From CAZLFA01 sp964558665 (GTDB taxonomy: Bacteria > Desulfobacterota > Syntrophia > Syntrophales > PHBD01), in NCBI GenBank assembly GCA_964558665.1, contig CAZLFA010000007.1, positions 17,806 to 81,805 of the forward strand: a stretch of DNA of 64,000 nt, given 5' to 3'. A program made the translations under genes and the position numbers. Below, piece after piece: positions 62,018-64,000 of the stretch. The notes under the pieces are model-generated. The model did not search any database. It saw only the letters and a program-made list of their open reading frames with translations, and had not been told where the DNA came from. How positions within the stretch are numbered: the stretch's first letter is position 1; every line of letters starts with the position of its first letter.

Positions 62018-63253
62018 TCATGCCCATACCCCCGCGATCTTTCTTTTGCAGTAACTGCAGCGTCCGGCCTTTACGTTCATCTCCGTGATGAAAAACCCCT
62101 TGCGCCTGATGACCGCTTTTTTGCAGGACGGACAGTAGGTATCGTTGCCGGGGTGATCAGGGACGTTTCCCACGTAGGCATAGCGGATGCCCTTCTGCAT
62201 GGCTATTTCGCGGGCTCTTTCCAGAGTCGCCACGGGTGTCGGCGGCTGGTTGAGAAACTGGTACTGCGGATGGAAACGGGTGAAATGCACGGGTACGTCA
62301 GGGCCGATCTCCCCCATTATCCAGTCGGCAAGTCCGGAGATCATTTTGTCCGAATCGTTGAGTGTGGGAACAACCAGGTTGACTATTTCAAGGTGAACGC
62401 GCCTTTTCGCCACCTGCTTTATCGATCTCAGCACGGGTTTCAGCTCTGAGCTGCATACGTCGCGGTAGAAGGCCTCGCTGTATCCCTTGAGGTCTATCTT
62501 GATGGCGTTCAACGCACTGCACATGTCGCTGAGCGGCGCTTCGTTCATGATTCCGCAACTGATCAGAGCCGATCTGATGTTCTTTCTCCTGGCCTCACGG
62601 GCTATGTCGAGCAGGTATTCCGTGAATACGGTCGGCTCGTTGTATGTGAAGGCAATGACGGGCGCCTGCCGCAACTTCGCGGCTTCAACAATCTGCAAGG
62701 GAGGCGTATAGGAAGTCCGGAAATCCTCAGGCGATGCCTGTGATATCTCCCAGTTCTGGCAGAACTTGCATTTCAGGGGGCAGCCAACGGTGGCAAGCGA
62801 GAAGGCCGCCGCACCCGGCATAAAATGATAGAGGGGTTTTTTTTCGATAGGATCGACATGGATAGACACGGGGCGGCCGTAAACCAGACTGCGAAGCCGG
62901 CCGCCGACGTTCATGCGCGTCCGGCATTGTCCCCGCTTTCCGTCTTCTATTACGCAGCCCTGTGCGCAAAGCAGGCATTTGACGGTTCTGGCGCTGTGGA
63001 CATGCTTTTTGCCCCTGACGGCGCTCGCGCTGTGGCATTTCGTACAGCTCTCCGCACCCATCTCCGGCGAAGTCCAGTACCGGGCAAGCGGCGCATTTTC
63101 AAAACCGCTTAAAATGTTCCGGGCAAAAAGCAGGGACGAATCCGTATCGGACAAAACCCTGTTCCAGAACGGTTCCGAGAGAAGGATTCCTGTTCCTCCG
63201 AGCAGTGGAGCAATTTTAGCTATATCCATAAGAAATTTACGTCGTGAGATCAT
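62018..63253 (-). CDS. amrS: AmmeMemoRadiSam system radical SAM enzyme with Tat signal and CxxCH motif
   Basis: A 411-residue radical SAM protein. It begins with a twin-arginine motif SRRKFL followed by a hydrophobic stretch, a credible Tat signal. Next come a heme-c-like CTKCH (C70, C73, H74), the family's extra cysteines C93, C96, C100 and C110 in CLLCAQGCVIEDGKRGQC, and the radical SAM cysteines C158, C162 and C165 in VGCPLKCKFCQN. A zinc-ribbon-like tail carries two CxxC pairs (CPSC, CSYC). The core matches the PflA-like enzymes of the AmmeMemoRadiSam set. It heads an operon with the Memo-AMMECR1 lipoprotein and a membrane protein. Export of a radical SAM enzyme is unusual and not proven. 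Confidence 0.88.
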   Translation of the reverse strand: MISRRKFLMDIAKIAPLLGGTGILLSEPFWNRVLSDTDSSLLFARNILSGFENAPLARYWTSPEMGAESCTKCHSASAVRGKKHVHSARTVKCLLCAQGCVIEDGKRGQCRTRMNVGGRLRSLVYGRPVSIHVDPIEKKPLYHFMPGAAAFSLATVGCPLKCKFCQNWEISQASPEDFRTSYTPPLQIVEAAKLRQAPVIAFTYNEPTVFTEYLLDIAREARRKNIRSALISCGIMNEAPLSDMCSALNAIKIDLKGYSEAFYRDVCSSELKPVLRSIKQVAKRRVHLEIVNLVVPTLNDSDKMISGLADWIMGEIGPDVPVHFTRFHPQYQFLNQPPTPVATLERAREIAMQKGIRYAYVGNVPDHPGNDTYCPSCKKAVIRRKGFFITEMNVKAGRCSYCKRKIAGVWA

Positions 63254-63376
63254 GGCATAAGTATAACAGAGAATGTACCATTTTCAAGCGGCAAGTCGCG
63301 AAGCCATTGTTTTGACAACACCGGCATATTTATATATGAAAAGGCATTAAACTATAGCTGGGAAAGGTATTACTGG

Positions 63377-63913
63377 ATGGCTGCTTTGATAATTCTGTTC
63401 ATAGTGTTTCCAATCGTTATTTTCCTGCTGGTTCGCAGAGGGCAAAAACTGACGCCGGAGGAGGCAGCCATGAACTACCTGAATGCAGTAATCGGCGGCC
63501 GCACTGCGGATGCCTACAATCTGCTTTCCGCAAAGGACAGGGCGCGCGAATCACTTAATGAATATCAGGCGCGCCGTTCCCTGGGGCATGGAATTATTGC
63601 CGGCATGATTGCCGGCAAGGTCAGAATTGCAATTGCGGAGACGGAAGCGTCGGATGATAAAGCTACAGTGACAGCGAACGTTACCGTTCCTGATTTTAAG
63701 GCAATGCTGAATGAAGCACTGCAGGGGATGACCGGAGACGGTTTCCCCGATCGCAACCTGGATGCGTTTGTTTTTGTCTGTAGAAATATCACGCATTATC
63801 TGGGGAAGTTCGGCGGGAATGCGACGCCGATGAAAAGCGACATCGAGACAATACATCTTGTTCGTGAAAAGGAAGGCTGGAAGGTCAATTTGGAAGAGAA
63901 GGTGTTGCGGTGA
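63377..63913 (+). CDS. Uncharacterised membrane-anchored protein
   Basis: A 178-residue protein with one N-terminal transmembrane segment (about 3-18, LIILFIVFPIVIFLLV) then a soluble domain. The stretch TPEEAAMNYLNAVIGGRTADAYNLLSAKDR resembles the opening of NTF2-like or DUF4878-type lipoprotein domains, which often bind small ligands or act as assembly factors. No catalytic residues are recognised. It reads away from the AmmeMemoRadiSam operon, 123 bases from its start, and no gene is seen in the remaining 87 bases of the window. Confidence 0.7.
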   Translation: MAALIILFIVFPIVIFLLVRRGQKLTPEEAAMNYLNAVIGGRTADAYNLLSAKDRARESLNEYQARRSLGHGIIAGMIAGKVRIAIAETEASDDKATVTANVTVPDFKAMLNEALQGMTGDGFPDRNLDAFVFVCRNITHYLGKFGGNATPMKSDIETIHLVREKEGWKVNLEEKVLR

Positions 63914-64000
63914 AGTGCAGCATCGTGTCATTTGATATGGGGCTTATATGTCCTGAACGAGACTTAACTTGACAGTGGCAGATCCTCCCAGATTGTAAGC

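Noticed and set aside
63284..63310. Possible fourth copy of the palindromic element (TTTTCAAGCGGC)
   Set aside because: Only 12 bases match one arm and no mirrored arm follows; too little to call a repeat.

Overview
The window reads as chromosomal DNA of a strictly or mostly anaerobic Gram-negative bacterium, most likely a deltaproteobacterium (Desulfobacterota; Syntrophales-like is my best guess, from protein flavour only). Supporting signs are an oxygen-sensitive class III ribonucleotide reductase, several radical SAM enzymes, lipid A/LPS functions (arn operon, LptF, a PagL-like deacylase), and the gene order mfd - two parvulin-type isomerases - uvrA. I see no rRNA, tRNA, CRISPR array, phage or insertion sequence. 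Genes are densely packed, with many 4-base stop/start overlaps.

Layout. 1-5332 (minus strand): a visibly AT-rich surface-sugar cluster (methyltransferase cut by the window edge, PIG-L deacetylase, DegT aminotransferase, sugar nucleotidyltransferase, LegB-type dehydratase, GalE). 5871-8280 (plus): penicillin-binding protein 1C and an orphan ribbon-helix-helix protein. 16803 down to 8277 (minus): mfd, two PPIases and uvrA. 16916-21133 (plus): PEP-synthase/PPDK regulatory protein, a DUF502 membrane protein, metK and ahcY. 23302 down to 21347 (minus): crotonase-family protein and lptF. 23707-31426 (plus): an alpha/beta hydrolase, then a compact arnT-arnB-arnC-arnA(formyltransferase)-arnA(decarboxylase)-arnD operon for 4-amino-4-deoxy-L-arabinose modification of lipid A, in which ArnA is split into two genes. 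31451-36180 (plus): an orphan PilB/GspE-type ATPase and a secreted zinc-phospholipase-C-like protein with a TPR tail. 40830 down to 36187 (minus): a frameshifted PAS hybrid histidine kinase with an ABC transporter. 41026-45428 (plus): a tightly coupled PHP phosphoesterase / GT4 / methyltransferase / alpha-toroid / hexapeptide acyltransferase operon, followed by a PagL-like outer-membrane protein (minus), a B12-binding radical SAM enzyme (plus), and a methyltransferase with a divergent ATP-type PEP carboxykinase (minus). 50435-55345 (plus): nrdD-nrdG behind two tandem NrdR boxes, an HD-GYP protein and a small unknown protein. 57978 down to 55585 (minus): CheY-like regulator and chemoreceptor. 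63253 down to 58296 (minus): a three-gene AmmeMemoRadiSam cluster in which two products carry export signals, plus a spermidine-synthase-like membrane protein. 63377-63913: a small membrane-anchored unknown.

Most notable: (1) the apparently extracytoplasmic AmmeMemoRadiSam module with a Tat signal, a CxxCH motif and a lipoprotein Memo-AMMECR1 fusion; (2) the zinc PLC-TPR fusion with the full metal-ligand set; (3) the split arnA with every catalytic residue kept; (4) a family of about 160-bp palindromic elements present three times; (5) a textbook NrdR operator pair at nrdDG; (6) the PHP-GT4-methyltransferase-toroid-acyltransferase operon, whose product is unknown.
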